Origin: an uncultured Bacteroidales bacterium
GTDB taxonomy: Bacteria > Bacteroidota > Bacteroidia > Bacteroidales > Bacteroidaceae
Assembly: GCA_902779845.1 (NCBI GenBank)
Contig: CACZCZ010000008.1
Location: forward strand, 17,616 to 81,615
Reading direction: 5' to 3'
Length of the DNA stretch: 64,000 bases
A program made the translations under genes and the position numbers. This document shows, piece by piece, positions 16,614 to 26,460 of this stretch. The notes beneath the pieces are model-generated. The model made no database searches and was not told the DNA's origin. It was given only the letters and a program-made list of their open reading frames with translations. Within the stretch, counting starts at the first letter, position 1. Each line of letters starts with the position of its first letter.

Positions 16614-16871
16614 ATGGGAAACAAGACAAAGAAAGCAATACACCTGAAGGACGCGCAACTGTTCCTCGATGAGTGCAAGCTCGCCCGTGAAAAGGTTTGG
16701 CTCGTTGCCCTTAGTTCAAAAGGTGAACTCCTCCGCTTCGACGGATGGCTGGTACAAAGCAGCCATTGGACGGCAGGGACTCATGATTTCTATAATCCTG
16801 TGAGCAGGCAAATCCGTAAGGTGCGCGATATCCTGATATTTGAGATTAACGGACATCCAGTATATATATAA
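16614..16871 (+). CDS. hypothetical small phage protein, 85 aa
   Basis: The frame is open from 16593, but the ATG at 16614, one base after the previous stop, gives a natural start (MGNKTKKAIHLKDAQLF). The protein is short, basic at the N-terminus and strand-rich afterwards (REKVWLVALSSKGELLRF). Its stop overlaps the portal ATG. Function unknown. Confidence 0.55.
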   Translation: MGNKTKKAIHLKDAQLFLDECKLAREKVWLVALSSKGELLRFDGWLVQSSHWTAGTHDFYNPVSRQIRKVRDILIFEINGHPVYI

Positions 16872-18262
16872 TGGTAGAGAATTTCTTTTATGACATTACC
16901 CGGCCAAATGTCGTTGCGAGCGAGGCAGTGACGGCTAGTGGCATCTATAGCTCTCCTGAGCAGGAGAAAGTTATGTCCGTGAAGGCCGATGATGGGAACA
17001 CCTATGACGTGGTGGCTTGGGACTATGATAACCAGCTCCCCTATAAGCTGAAGGAGAAGGTGGAGAAAAACTCCGTGATGAGCCAGGATAAGTTTTTCAA
17101 CGTTTTGACCTGCTATGGCCGCGGCTTGGAGTACATGGATATGGCTACGCTGGGGGAGAAAGTTCAGAAGCCATCGAAAGATGCGGACGTGCGAAAGTTC
17201 TTCATGCGCAACAATGTGAAACGCTTCTTCGCGGAGCAGATCACAGACCTGAAGTATTACTTCTTCTGCGTCTGCGTGGTCATCTTGAATCGCGAGCGCA
17301 AGAAAATCGTGCGTGTCGTTCATAAGGATGCCTGCCATGTGCGCTTCCAAAAGGCTGATGAGACCGGACGCATCAAGAACATCTTCTTCGCAGACTGGAA
17401 AGACAACAACAATCCCGAACATGTGGAAGTCACACCCCTGCTTGATGAGTACGACCCGCTCGGGGACTTGCTGGCTCGTACAGATAAGGAAAAGGATGCT
17501 CTGGGACAGTTCAAGAAGGCTCCGATGAGCCATACACGTTTCGCCATCGTCTGCCGTATGCCAACAGTCGGCTGTCAGTATTACCCCATCCCTTACTGGA
17601 GCGCTACGCTTCGTGACGGGTGGTATGATATCTACGGACTCCTGACGGCTGCCAAGAAAGCGAAGATAAAGAACGGGCAGAATATTCGGTACCATGTGGA
17701 AATCAACACGGAGTTCTGGGAAAACCGCGCCCGTGCGAAGGGCATCTCCATGGGGACTCCTGAGTTCCAGGCCATGAAGGATGAGTTCATCACGAAGCTG
17801 CGCGATTACCTGGGCGGCTCTGAGAACAGCGACAAAATGGTTTGGAGTGAGTTCCAGGCCCTGATGGACGGCAAGGAGCGCCACAACATCAAGATCAACG
17901 TTGTCGATACGAGCAAGGCAGGGAACGAATACAATGATGATGTCGCGGAGGCATCTAACGTTCTGGCCTACTCCGACAACGTCCATCCGAATCTTGCCGG
18001 TGCCACTCCTGGCAAGAGCCAGATGAACAACTCCGGTTCTGATAAGCGGGAACTGTTCACCATGAAGCAGGCACTGGAGACGATGCCGCATGACATGATG
18101 ATGACTGTGCACAACACCATCATCTACTTCAACGAATGGCAGGAAAAGGTGTTCCCGGACGTGCCCATCATCCTGCTGACAACGCTTGATAAGAACACGG
18201 ATGCCAAGGAGGTGTCCACAAATAACGAAGGTAACAATGGGAATTCTAGCAGCAATAACTAA
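16871..18262 (+). CDS. portal protein, 463 aa
   Basis: Size, position and composition fit a portal: a ring at one vertex that binds the terminase and lets DNA pass. The clip/wing region includes QDKFFNVLTCYGRGLEYMD, and the chain is rich in charged helices with an Asn/Ser-rich disordered end (NNEGNNGNSSSNN). I recognise the overall look of Bacteroidales phage portals, though portals have no single diagnostic motif. It is separated from the terminase by the folded region and the minus-strand cassette, which is an unusual break in the head module. Confidence 0.7.
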   Translation: MVENFFYDITRPNVVASEAVTASGIYSSPEQEKVMSVKADDGNTYDVVAWDYDNQLPYKLKEKVEKNSVMSQDKFFNVLTCYGRGLEYMDMATLGEKVQKPSKDADVRKFFMRNNVKRFFAEQITDLKYYFFCVCVVILNRERKKIVRVVHKDACHVRFQKADETGRIKNIFFADWKDNNNPEHVEVTPLLDEYDPLGDLLARTDKEKDALGQFKKAPMSHTRFAIVCRMPTVGCQYYPIPYWSATLRDGWYDIYGLLTAAKKAKIKNGQNIRYHVEINTEFWENRARAKGISMGTPEFQAMKDEFITKLRDYLGGSENSDKMVWSEFQALMDGKERHNIKINVVDTSKAGNEYNDDVAEASNVLAYSDNVHPNLAGATPGKSQMNNSGSDKRELFTMKQALETMPHDMMMTVHNTIIYFNEWQEKVFPDVPIILLTTLDKNTDAKEVSTNNEGNNGNSSSNN

Positions 18263-19079
18263 GGAGGTGTTCGAGGCCAACGTGCCTGTGGCTAAGATGC
18301 CAGACAGGAACACCAGCGTCTTCACTCGCATGGAAGTCATGTTGAAGGAGTCGTATGACATGCTGATACAGACACTTGTGTCACCTGATCTCGAGAGTCA
18401 GCTGGAAGAAGAAACACGTCTTAGGGGGCATTGTATCCGGCTGGTATGTCTCAATGCCTTCGTGCGGACGTGCAGGTCTCTTGACCTGGTACTGACAGCC
18501 ACCGGCTTCGGCATCGTTTCAACAGAAAGTACGGCACCGGCATCGAAGAGCCGCGTCGAGGCGCTTGTGGAGGAGGTGGCCTGCGAAGAAATAAAGGCCA
18601 TCGATGAGGTGATTCAGCAGCTGGTGAAAATCGAAGGATGGGGCGCAACAGAACAGGCCGAACAAAGAATACCGACACTGTTCTATCTCTCCCGGCACCT
18701 GAAGCGGTTCACGACGCTGCCCCTTAGCAGACAGGGCTGGCAGACGGCTCAGGGACGCGCCATCACGGCGGACGCGCTGCTGCGCGAGGAAGTGGGTGAC
18801 GAATACATGGATGAGCTACTGCAGAAGACTCGGACGGCAAGCCTGAATTCCGCAGACGTTATCGTCGTAGAGAAGTGCAACCGCTTCACGGGGGATTTCC
18901 TGTCGAACTACGAGCTGACAAATGGCTGTCCGAATCAGTTGCTGCTGCGCCAGATCGTGCACCAGCTGGAGAGCTATCGTGACAGTTATCCCACCTATTG
19001 CCAGTCCAAGATTTATGCCAAGCGCCATGCCAAGGGATATGAAAACCAAAAAGAAGATCCGTCATTCTTCTTTATGTAA
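18237..19079 (+). CDS. putative head-tail adaptor or neck protein, 280 aa
   Basis: The frame is open from 18186, but the ATG at 18237 gives a more normal start (MGILAAITKEVFEANVPVAK) and a 26-base overlap with the portal gene. Largely helical. Position directly after the portal suits a connector protein; it may belong to the DUF6712-like group of Bacteroidales phages, which is a weak recollection. Confidence 0.5.
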   Translation: MGILAAITKEVFEANVPVAKMPDRNTSVFTRMEVMLKESYDMLIQTLVSPDLESQLEEETRLRGHCIRLVCLNAFVRTCRSLDLVLTATGFGIVSTESTAPASKSRVEALVEEVACEEIKAIDEVIQQLVKIEGWGATEQAEQRIPTLFYLSRHLKRFTTLPLSRQGWQTAQGRAITADALLREEVGDEYMDELLQKTRTASLNSADVIVVEKCNRFTGDFLSNYELTNGCPNQLLLRQIVHQLESYRDSYPTYCQSKIYAKRHAKGYENQKEDPSFFFM

Positions 19080-19083
19080 GGAG

Positions 19084-19830
19084 ATGGCGTTCACGGTACC
19101 GACCTCCTGGGAAAATCTTACACAACAGCAGCTGCGCCATATCGTACGGTTGTTGTGGCTCTTTCAGGATGGCCCCGAATGGGAGTACCGCGTTCAGTGT
19201 GCTGCACTGTTGCACTTCTGCTCGGTAGAGGTGGTGAAGCCAACGGATCAAGGATGGCTGTGCCGTCAGCACAAGACGGGCGATGAATTCCTCCTGGATC
19301 CGGAACTGCTGCCCTCGATGCTTGAAACGGTCGCATGGACGGTGCACCCGGAAAGGATGAGGGTTCGCATCGAGGCTATCGGACAGTACACGGCCGTGGA
19401 CTTCGAGCTGCGCACGCTGATGTTCGGCGCTTATCTGGCGTGCGAGAACTACTTTCAGGCGTTCCTGCAGACGAAGAGCACTAAACACCTTGCAGCCATG
19501 GCGAGATTCCTGTACCAAATGCCCGAGGCCGACCCTTCGCCCGAATTCAAGGAGGAGGAACTGATGGGCGTGTTTCTGTGGTTCAACGCCGTGAAGCAGC
19601 TGCTGGGGGGATCCTTTCCACATTTCCTGAAACCGTCTTCCAGTACCGGCACATCGACGGGGATGGAGAATCAGATGGAAAGCGTCCGGGCGCAAATACG
19701 CCTGCTCACCAAGGGTGATGTGACCAAACGTGAATATATATTGGACAAAACGGATACATGGGCCGCCCTGGAGGAACTGGACGCGCTGGCCATGGAAGCC
19801 GAGGAAATAAAGAAGAAATATGGAAAGTAA
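19084..19830 (+). CDS. hypothetical phage protein, 248 aa
   Basis: Two starts are possible: 19039 (inside the previous gene) and 19084, which is preceded by TAAGGAG. The latter gives MAFTVPTSWENLTQQQLRH, a natural N-terminus. Mostly helical, with an Asp/Glu-rich end (LDALAMEAEEIKKKYGK). Could be a tail-assembly or neck component; unnamed. Confidence 0.55.
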   Translation: MAFTVPTSWENLTQQQLRHIVRLLWLFQDGPEWEYRVQCAALLHFCSVEVVKPTDQGWLCRQHKTGDEFLLDPELLPSMLETVAWTVHPERMRVRIEAIGQYTAVDFELRTLMFGAYLACENYFQAFLQTKSTKHLAAMARFLYQMPEADPSPEFKEEELMGVFLWFNAVKQLLGGSFPHFLKPSSSTGTSTGMENQMESVRAQIRLLTKGDVTKREYILDKTDTWAALEELDALAMEAEEIKKKYGK

Positions 19831-20335
19831 CACCTTTGACGCCATCAGCTATTTCACGGGAATGGCTGCATCGAATATCCTGGCACAGGAAAAGGGATTC
19901 TTGGCCGTGACAATCTCCAACACAGACAACCTGGAGGCCTTGATGGAAGAGTATCGCGACAATGACCGCTTCGTGGCCATCGCGGACACCAGCAGCGGCA
20001 ATCTCTCATCTCCCGACGGGGCCTATGGTTTCCAGAAACGCAGGGCCTACACCGTATTCATCCTCTCGGCTTATGAATATGGTAATATGGCGAGCCGCCA
20101 GGAGGAGCTGGAACTTTGCCGCCAGTTGTTCCATCAATTTGTGTCGAAGATCATTCATGATAAGTACCAGTACGAGGAGAAACAGATGTTTTTCGATACA
20201 CATGCCATCCCGAATCAGGAGCTGGGACGTTACTATCTCTCAGGCATGACAGGCCTGCACTTTACACTCTATACATGGGAACCCATCGATCTGCAGTATG
20301 AAGAGAATCAATGGAGCACTGACCCCCGAGACTGA
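19820..20335 (+). CDS. hypothetical phage protein, probably head-tail joining, 171 aa
   Basis: Overlaps both neighbours (11 and 38 bases). Mixed alpha/beta with a strand-rich C-terminus (MTGLHFTLYTWEPIDLQYE). Small proteins in this position between adaptor and neck proteins usually join or complete the tail. Confidence 0.5.
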   Translation: MESNTFDAISYFTGMAASNILAQEKGFLAVTISNTDNLEALMEEYRDNDRFVAIADTSSGNLSSPDGAYGFQKRRAYTVFILSAYEYGNMASRQEELELCRQLFHQFVSKIIHDKYQYEEKQMFFDTHAIPNQELGRYYLSGMTGLHFTLYTWEPIDLQYEENQWSTDPRD

Positions 20336-20864
20336 AGAGGAACTTCGAAAATGGGAGGAGGACTGGAGCGACATGATGGTCAAGATATGGACGGAGAACA
20401 TCATGCGGCTGGGTATCGTGGACACAGGGCACCTGATGAATTCGCTGACAGGTCGTGTGGTCGCTAGTATGGACCATCGTGAGCTGATACATGATTTCGC
20501 CAAATACGGCATCTATGTGGCGCGTGGTACCGGGCGCGGCTATAAACCAGGTAACCCCGGTGATCTTCCGTTCCTTGATAAATCGTACCGTAAGGCTCAC
20601 GGCCTTGACAAACCGAGGAAAGTAGGCCCTGCATGGGGCGGCGATATCGCGGGCGGCCATCCGCTCAGCAAGAAACGTAACTGGTTCCTGAAGAAATACC
20701 TGCGCTCGATGTATGTACTGGCGGAGACGGAGCGTAACGTGTACGGCGAGATGTTCATGGGTAACGTCTCCAACGTGCTCGATGCCATCCTTGGCGGTCT
20801 CGACGGCGGCAAGATCCCTGACAGGAATGGAAAGGATATGAGCTACGTCCTGGCAGGTTTCTAG
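20298..20864 (+). CDS. HK97 gp10-like neck/tail-completion protein, 188 aa
   Basis: RLGIVDTGHLMNSLTG matches the G-x-V-D-T-G-x-L-x-x-S-x core found in the HK97-gp10/tail-completion family, and an early helix (TEEELRKWEEDWSDMMVKIW) precedes it as usual. Such proteins form the ring between head and tail. A basic stretch (KAHGLDKPRKV) follows. Confidence 0.65.
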   Translation: MKRINGALTPETEEELRKWEEDWSDMMVKIWTENIMRLGIVDTGHLMNSLTGRVVASMDHRELIHDFAKYGIYVARGTGRGYKPGNPGDLPFLDKSYRKAHGLDKPRKVGPAWGGDIAGGHPLSKKRNWFLKKYLRSMYVLAETERNVYGEMFMGNVSNVLDAILGGLDGGKIPDRNGKDMSYVLAGF

Positions 20865-20866
20865 TA

Positions 20867-20898
20867 TTTTCACAGGTGGAAAATTCTTTGTAATTTTG
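20867..20898 (+). promoter_or_regulatory. promoter for the tail-tip genes
   Basis: TTTT (20867-20870), 20-base spacer, TAATTTTG (20891-20898), 17 bases before the ATG. The -7 box matches TAnnTTTG; the -33 is weak. Confidence 0.5.
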
Positions 20899-20914
20899 CA
20901 GAAAATAAAGCAGC

Positions 20915-22321
20915 ATGACGTACAATACAGAATATATGAGGCAATGGTTTGAGGGCATCCGCGACGAACGGATGACTCATGCCAATACGGCGACCCGTGT
21001 AGGTACGGCATTTCTCATGCTGCTACATTATCTGCTGGATGCTGACACTCCCTTCATTCGCAAGGACCAGGAGGATTCCACGAACTACCTACTAAGGCTG
21101 ATAGCCGGTGCCGTCATCGGCGAGGCAGGGCAGATTCGGCTGAATCCGGACGGTTCTATCAGCTGCGGGAACCTGCAGGTGGAAGGGAACGCAATCTTCA
21201 ACGAATTGGTGTTCAACCACCAGAACGTACTGGAGGGCGACACCTACTTCACAGACAGGGGAATCATCGATACGCTGGAGTACCTGGGCAATGGGCAGTA
21301 CCGCCTGGCGATGCGTAAGATGTACGAGAATGACAGCATAACGTTCCATACCTACGATGTGCTGCGCTGCGCAATGAACAACCTCGACGTCGGGCGAACT
21401 TACAAGACCTCATGGATGCGTGTGGATGCTGTAGATCTGAGCGCAAATACCATGGATGTAACACTGTACGACAATGAAGATGTACCGGGCCATCAGAACT
21501 ATGCGCCTGCAGCTGCAGCAAGGGTCGTGCGCTGGGGCAATCAGATCGATGCAAGCCGTCAGCAGACCTTCTTCATATCATCGGAGGACGGCCGTTTCCT
21601 GTTCCTGCAGGGCGTGACGCAGCCCATTCTTACAGATGGCAACTATGCTGCTTTCTTCGGAGTACCGCCACAGCTTGACGTTCTGAAGGGACTGCCATTG
21701 AATGCCCGGCAGCCGTATATCTTCGCCCGTGGCTTGATAGTCCAGGATATCATCCGGATTGACTACCTCGGGAACCCCGAATATACCGCCCGCGACTGTG
21801 GAACCTGGGATGCCCTGCGACAGTATGTCCACGGCTATGATGAGACGGCACACGGCTATTTCACTGACCGCGTGTGGTGGGGAGGTTGCCTGTGGCAGGC
21901 TGCTGTGGCTCTGCCTACGATAGGCCGTGAGCCACGCTATAACAACGCGGACTGGGTGTGCCTGCTGGGTGGCAAGAACATGTCGCTGGAGATCTATTCC
22001 AGTGCCGGTGATCATTTCCCTGCAGGGAAACCGTGGCAGACGGTCCTGACGGCAGAGCTGTGGAATGCCGAGATGCAGATATCGGAGGCAGAGATTGGAC
22101 GCAACAATATCTCATGGCAACGAATCAGCAGCGACGCTCAGGGCGATATCGCATGGAACATCCAGCACGCACAAGGTATGGTGGGGCTGCAGCTGACGGT
22201 ACAGTCTTCGGTTGACTTCCCCGGGAACTTGGCTGCAGGGGCGCAGGTCGGATTCCGCTGTGATATCTATATACCAGAACAAAACGACACATTTAGTGCT
22301 ATGTATTCAATACTCATGTAA
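20915..22321 (+). CDS. phage tail-tip/fibre protein, 468 aa
   Basis: First of a run of large virion genes that ends with the DGR target. A helical N-terminus (MTYNTEYMRQWFEGIRDERM) leads into a long strand-rich body and then a Trp-rich segment (GYFTDRVWWGGCLWQAAV), which is the kind of repeat seen in carbohydrate-binding tail-fibre modules. Function is inferred from context and composition. Confidence 0.6.
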   Translation: MTYNTEYMRQWFEGIRDERMTHANTATRVGTAFLMLLHYLLDADTPFIRKDQEDSTNYLLRLIAGAVIGEAGQIRLNPDGSISCGNLQVEGNAIFNELVFNHQNVLEGDTYFTDRGIIDTLEYLGNGQYRLAMRKMYENDSITFHTYDVLRCAMNNLDVGRTYKTSWMRVDAVDLSANTMDVTLYDNEDVPGHQNYAPAAAARVVRWGNQIDASRQQTFFISSEDGRFLFLQGVTQPILTDGNYAAFFGVPPQLDVLKGLPLNARQPYIFARGLIVQDIIRIDYLGNPEYTARDCGTWDALRQYVHGYDETAHGYFTDRVWWGGCLWQAAVALPTIGREPRYNNADWVCLLGGKNMSLEIYSSAGDHFPAGKPWQTVLTAELWNAEMQISEAEIGRNNISWQRISSDAQGDIAWNIQHAQGMVGLQLTVQSSVDFPGNLAAGAQVGFRCDIYIPEQNDTFSAMYSILM

Positions 22322-22332
22322 TAGTTAGAGCC

Positions 22333-23484
22333 ATGCAGATAAGAAAGAATCAGGGCCGCGTCGTCCATTCCTCGCTGAGTTTCATCTTCCAGGTGGTGGA
22401 GATGGGCGGCTCGCTGCTTCAGAAATATGATGCCACGACGGCCTCCTTTATCCCGCACAGGGGCGTGACGCCTCTCGTGCTGCAGCCACAGCTGATCGTC
22501 AGCGACCCCGACGGCACGGTGGCCACTGCGGACTACGTTTCCCAGATGAGGAATGTTTCCTGGGAACTGACGCTGATGTCAGGAGGCAGCAGCTCCACTT
22601 TACCGGCTACGTCCGGAGCTGTCACAAACTATGCCGTTGACAGTACAACAAAACGGCTGACACTGTTCCGCAATGTCCAGCCGCAGGAGGTCGTGCACGT
22701 CCGTTTCTTCGGTCAGTACTTGGATGCCCGACGAAACGAGGTGTTCGATTTCGAATGGACGCGCGACTGTTCAACCGAAGTTCAGACAGACCTGAATATC
22801 ACGCTGGATACCGGGCAGTGGCGCAGTAAGGTTCGCATGATACCCATGCGCCGCTGGGGACAGTTCGGCATTCCCGTACAGCTGAAGAATGGTCCTGAGA
22901 ATATCGCAGATGCTGATGCGTCCTATCAATGGCAGTGGTGGAACGCTGCAACGAATGCTTGGAGCGAGGACTTCTCTGAGCAGGCATGGCTGGTCAGCGG
23001 CGAGCAGACAAAGGAAATAACCGTTGACCAGGACTTCATTCAGGATGTGAGGCTCAGGGTGATGGCCATCGCCTTCGGCAACGTCAACACGGCACAGTAT
23101 TTCACGACCCGTCTGCAGCGATGGTACGGTCAGTTTGACTATGACGTGGAGTTCCTGAGAGGTAAGTATATCTTCCATGACACAGATACGGTGGTACTGA
23201 ATGCCTGGGTAGCCAACGCCAAGGGAAAGATCAGTTCGCCGTGCATGTACTTCGACATGGAACTGTTCTTCGCCATCGGCACAGGGGACTTCGAAAGCGT
23301 GGGTTATGGCGAGGAAGTCATCATCAAACGAAACGGTCTGCAGGGCGGGCAGCCGAAGGCAGGCATCCTGCTCCGCGAGCTGAGTGCTTTTCGTGCACTC
23401 TGCGAAGACAATGGTACGCCCCTTTGCCTGGATGACGGCACACCACTATTTGCACAATTCCCCACTAAATCAAGACAGGTATGA
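22333..23484 (+). CDS. tail-tip structural protein, 383 aa
   Basis: Almost wholly beta-strand with an immunoglobulin-like feel (DADASYQWQWWNAATNAWSE). The end has a short acidic duplication, LCEDNGTPLCLDDGTPLF, seen in some Bacteroidales phage virion proteins. It overlaps the next small gene by 4 bases. Confidence 0.55.
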   Translation: MQIRKNQGRVVHSSLSFIFQVVEMGGSLLQKYDATTASFIPHRGVTPLVLQPQLIVSDPDGTVATADYVSQMRNVSWELTLMSGGSSSTLPATSGAVTNYAVDSTTKRLTLFRNVQPQEVVHVRFFGQYLDARRNEVFDFEWTRDCSTEVQTDLNITLDTGQWRSKVRMIPMRRWGQFGIPVQLKNGPENIADADASYQWQWWNAATNAWSEDFSEQAWLVSGEQTKEITVDQDFIQDVRLRVMAIAFGNVNTAQYFTTRLQRWYGQFDYDVEFLRGKYIFHDTDTVVLNAWVANAKGKISSPCMYFDMELFFAIGTGDFESVGYGEEVIIKRNGLQGGQPKAGILLRELSAFRALCEDNGTPLCLDDGTPLFAQFPTKSRQV

Positions 23485-23684
23485 ATGCATTGAAATATTA
23501 CATCATCAGCCATCGGGATGCAGCAAGGCTGGGTCTGACAGGCTATCGGCAGGGCACGCCGGAGAAAGGATATGTAGTGCACAGCGGCGATTTCGTCGGA
23601 GCGACAGAAGACTTCCTGGAACGTGCAAAGCTGGTGAGTGAACAAGAGGCTTTGGATTTCATAAAAACGCTGAAACATGAATAA
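23481..23684 (+). CDS. small tail-module protein, 67 aa
   Basis: Starts in the stop of the gene before and overlaps the next start by 8 bases. The sequence (MNALKYYIISHRDAARLGL) looks like a compact soluble domain. Coupled translation on both sides makes it very likely a real gene; role unknown. Confidence 0.6.
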   Translation: MNALKYYIISHRDAARLGLTGYRQGTPEKGYVVHSGDFVGATEDFLERAKLVSEQEALDFIKTLKHE

Positions 23685-24765
23685 CGTATCAAGAATCAAA
23701 ACGCTGTACGCCTATGAGGATGGCGATACAATCACCCCGCGCATGGGGGTGCAGATAGCAGCGGGTCACGGCCTGCAGCAATTCTACGATGCCCAGACGC
23801 ACGTCGTGACGAACACGGATTTCGGCACTTACCCTGCCACGCTGTTCCCGCAACCTTATAGCGGCAAGGAGGGTTTCGTGGTGGTGCCTGCAGTCGGTGG
23901 CCAGTGGTATCTGAACAATATCTCAGACAATTCCGGAATCTTGGACGCGAACGGTGCCGTGAAGAGCGCCTATTCGTCCATGTTCGAGGTGACGACTGTC
24001 ACGATGAACGGCAAGACGTTCCCCGGTCTTGTCATCAAGAGCAACTTGGTGACACCGCAGAACAATGTGGCGACCGATATCTATATTTATTATGCGGGCA
24101 CGTATGCCGGCAAACAGTTCGTCTGTGAGCAGATGATCCCCGTGCAGACAGTGGTCGGCAACGCCTACAAGCTGCTGGTTTCTGTCGCCGGCGCCAACGG
24201 AACGGGCGATGAAGTGCTGTCCGATGACCAAGACTGGATACAATATACTGCGATGCTGCAGATGATGTCCACGGGAACTACCATCAGCGATGCCGTCATC
24301 ACTTTCGAACATTTCGGAAGCAACGGCTGGGAGGCTGTCACTCATCAGGCGGGCGTTGTAGAGGTGAACAGCGCGAATCACACCCTGAAGCTATATGATG
24401 CAGCTGTCGATGGTACTGAACTCTATCGTGCGAAGGCCGTCTATCTCGGTAAGACGTACTACGAGACAATGAACCCCACGGATGAGCACGACCCGTACTA
24501 TATCGTTGACGGCTGCTCGATTGCCGGTGATACGGTGCAGCGTGGTGAGACGGTTTCCTTCAATCCCAAGGTCTATAAACGCCGCAATGGGGTAGGAGAG
24601 GAGGATGCCGACGTGACCGCGAGTGAAGGGTGGACATTCACCTATACGCTCGTGTCACAACGCACAGGAGACACCATCACCGCCATCAACCAGACGGGCA
24701 TCACCTTTGAGACTCTGACTCAATATGGCGGCATCTCCGTTCGCATACAAGCAAGCAAAGCATAG
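23677..24765 (+). CDS. tail-tip structural protein, 362 aa
   Basis: It begins MNNVSRIKTLYAYEDGD, much like the following protein (MHLSRIKNLLAAPESS), so the two may share an N-terminal docking piece. The rest is strand-rich, repeating Val/Thr/Tyr segments with Gly turns. Probably one of several Ig-like domain proteins at the tail tip. Confidence 0.55.
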   Translation: MNNVSRIKTLYAYEDGDTITPRMGVQIAAGHGLQQFYDAQTHVVTNTDFGTYPATLFPQPYSGKEGFVVVPAVGGQWYLNNISDNSGILDANGAVKSAYSSMFEVTTVTMNGKTFPGLVIKSNLVTPQNNVATDIYIYYAGTYAGKQFVCEQMIPVQTVVGNAYKLLVSVAGANGTGDEVLSDDQDWIQYTAMLQMMSTGTTISDAVITFEHFGSNGWEAVTHQAGVVEVNSANHTLKLYDAAVDGTELYRAKAVYLGKTYYETMNPTDEHDPYYIVDGCSIAGDTVQRGETVSFNPKVYKRRNGVGEEDADVTASEGWTFTYTLVSQRTGDTITAINQTGITFETLTQYGGISVRIQASKA

Positions 24766-24767
24766 CC

Positions 24768-26450
24768 ATGCATCTGTCCCGCATCAAAAATCTCCTGGCA
24801 GCTCCTGAGTCCAGCGTGGAGTACTACTTGACGGCATCAGTCCCGTCTATTGCTGCCAACGCATCGGGTGTGGTGAATACACCCACCTTGAACGTCGTTG
24901 TCAGCCGCTACAAAAAAGTGGGGGCAGAAGCTGCTGTGCTTACAACGGATGGAACGCTGCGCCTCTATACTGTGTCAGGTTCCATACGGACGGCGTTTTC
25001 GACGCAACCATCTGCGTCGGCTCAGACCTTCAACTTCGAGGCTGGATATGGGCAGGGGTGCACAAGTATACAGGTAGAGCTGACGGATAAGGATGGCAAT
25101 CAGATGTGCTCTCCCTTGTCCATACCAGTAATCTGGAAGGGTGCAGATGCTGTGACCTACGAGATACAGACGAGCGTCTCCGTTATACCCGCAGATGCTA
25201 ATGGCCAAGTGCAGGGGGGCACAATCCTTGCAGTCCCTTATCAGATTGTCGGAGCTTCAAGGACGGCACTACTCGGATCTCCTTGGGTCGTACAGTACAG
25301 CGTTAACAACGGTGCGTCATGGAGTGATTGCGTCGATATTTATTACTCCAACTATAATCTTGGCCCCGGCGTCCCCGCGTCAGTGGTCGCAACTGTCACG
25401 CAAGCTCTGTACTTCCGGCTCTGTAAGGTAGTTGGAGGCACATATCAAGAGGTCTACCGAATAGCACCATTGCAAATCGTTAGGGACGGAGCCCCCGGCG
25501 AACGTGGTAAGACTGGACGGTTCTATTATTACGACGGACCGTTCGACAATACCAAAGAATACACGTCAACGGACAAACTCGCACCGTACGTGGCCTTTGA
25601 ATGGACTGACACGAGGACTGTCAACGGTACAACGACACTCGTAAGGGTGACAAACTATTACATGCTGGTAGCAGACTCCAATCGGTCTGGAAACACACTC
25701 GTCGCTCCACGTACGGAATCTGCTACTGGCGTGTGGGAACTGATGGAGACGAATTTCAGGTATATGATTGCCGAGGCCTTTTTCACGAATTTCGCGAAGC
25801 TCGGCAGTGCCGTCTTCAGCGGCGATTGGATGATCTCGCAGCATGGAACGCTCAATGGTGCCGCATCGACGGCATACCAGAACTTCGATGCCTCAGATCC
25901 CACGGGAACTGTCGCCGGCCATTTCGTCCCGAATTATGCAATAGACTTTCTTACAGGAAGGGCTTATTTGAATGAGGCCTTCATCAGAGGCGTTCTGCGC
26001 GTGAAGGCTTTATATACGGAACTCGGTGGATTCGTTCAAGACGGACAACTATCCTACCTTGATCTGAATACAAGTATTGGGAATACTTATGTCATCCCTG
26101 AATCGGAAGTACAGCATCTACCCGCAGCAACAAACTACGAAGGCCTTACATTGAACGTGCTCTTCTCTCCCGGGTCCATCTTGTATTGTAACGACGGCAT
26201 CTATGCAGCCATCTATACAGGTGGAAACTCTTACCCTGCCAGCGCTCAAAGGACCGATATAAAAGGCCTGCATGACACGGAGGGCGGTGCAGTTCTCACA
26301 ATTCAGGCAATAAACGCATACGGTGGAGAATCAGGAATAAAATGGGTAGTTATTGGACAGCGTGGGGTGTTGCGCCTCCGGGGTTATCACGCAAATGCAG
26401 ACGAGGCAATGCAACTGTTGCCTGACGGTCGTCTCTTGATACAAACTTAA
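24768..26450 (+). CDS. central tail-fibre-like protein, 560 aa
   Basis: Shares the SRIKNLL-type start with its neighbour. In the middle a short collagen-like stretch (DGAPGERGKTGRFYYYDGPF) precedes a segment (YMIAEAFFTNFAKLGSAVF, then GAASTAYQNFDASDP) typical of the conserved central tail-fibre proteins of Bacteroidales siphoviruses. It lies directly before the DGR target gene and may hold that receptor-binding protein. Confidence 0.6.
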   Translation: MHLSRIKNLLAAPESSVEYYLTASVPSIAANASGVVNTPTLNVVVSRYKKVGAEAAVLTTDGTLRLYTVSGSIRTAFSTQPSASAQTFNFEAGYGQGCTSIQVELTDKDGNQMCSPLSIPVIWKGADAVTYEIQTSVSVIPADANGQVQGGTILAVPYQIVGASRTALLGSPWVVQYSVNNGASWSDCVDIYYSNYNLGPGVPASVVATVTQALYFRLCKVVGGTYQEVYRIAPLQIVRDGAPGERGKTGRFYYYDGPFDNTKEYTSTDKLAPYVAFEWTDTRTVNGTTTLVRVTNYYMLVADSNRSGNTLVAPRTESATGVWELMETNFRYMIAEAFFTNFAKLGSAVFSGDWMISQHGTLNGAASTAYQNFDASDPTGTVAGHFVPNYAIDFLTGRAYLNEAFIRGVLRVKALYTELGGFVQDGQLSYLDLNTSIGNTYVIPESEVQHLPAATNYEGLTLNVLFSPGSILYCNDGIYAAIYTGGNSYPASAQRTDIKGLHDTEGGAVLTIQAINAYGGESGIKWVVIGQRGVLRLRGYHANADEAMQLLPDGRLLIQT

Positions 26451-26460
26451 AAAATACATC

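Noticed and set aside
16790-18361. 523-codon minus-strand frame under the portal gene
   Set aside because: Shadow frame; the plus strand has coherent portal-like protein and operon spacing.
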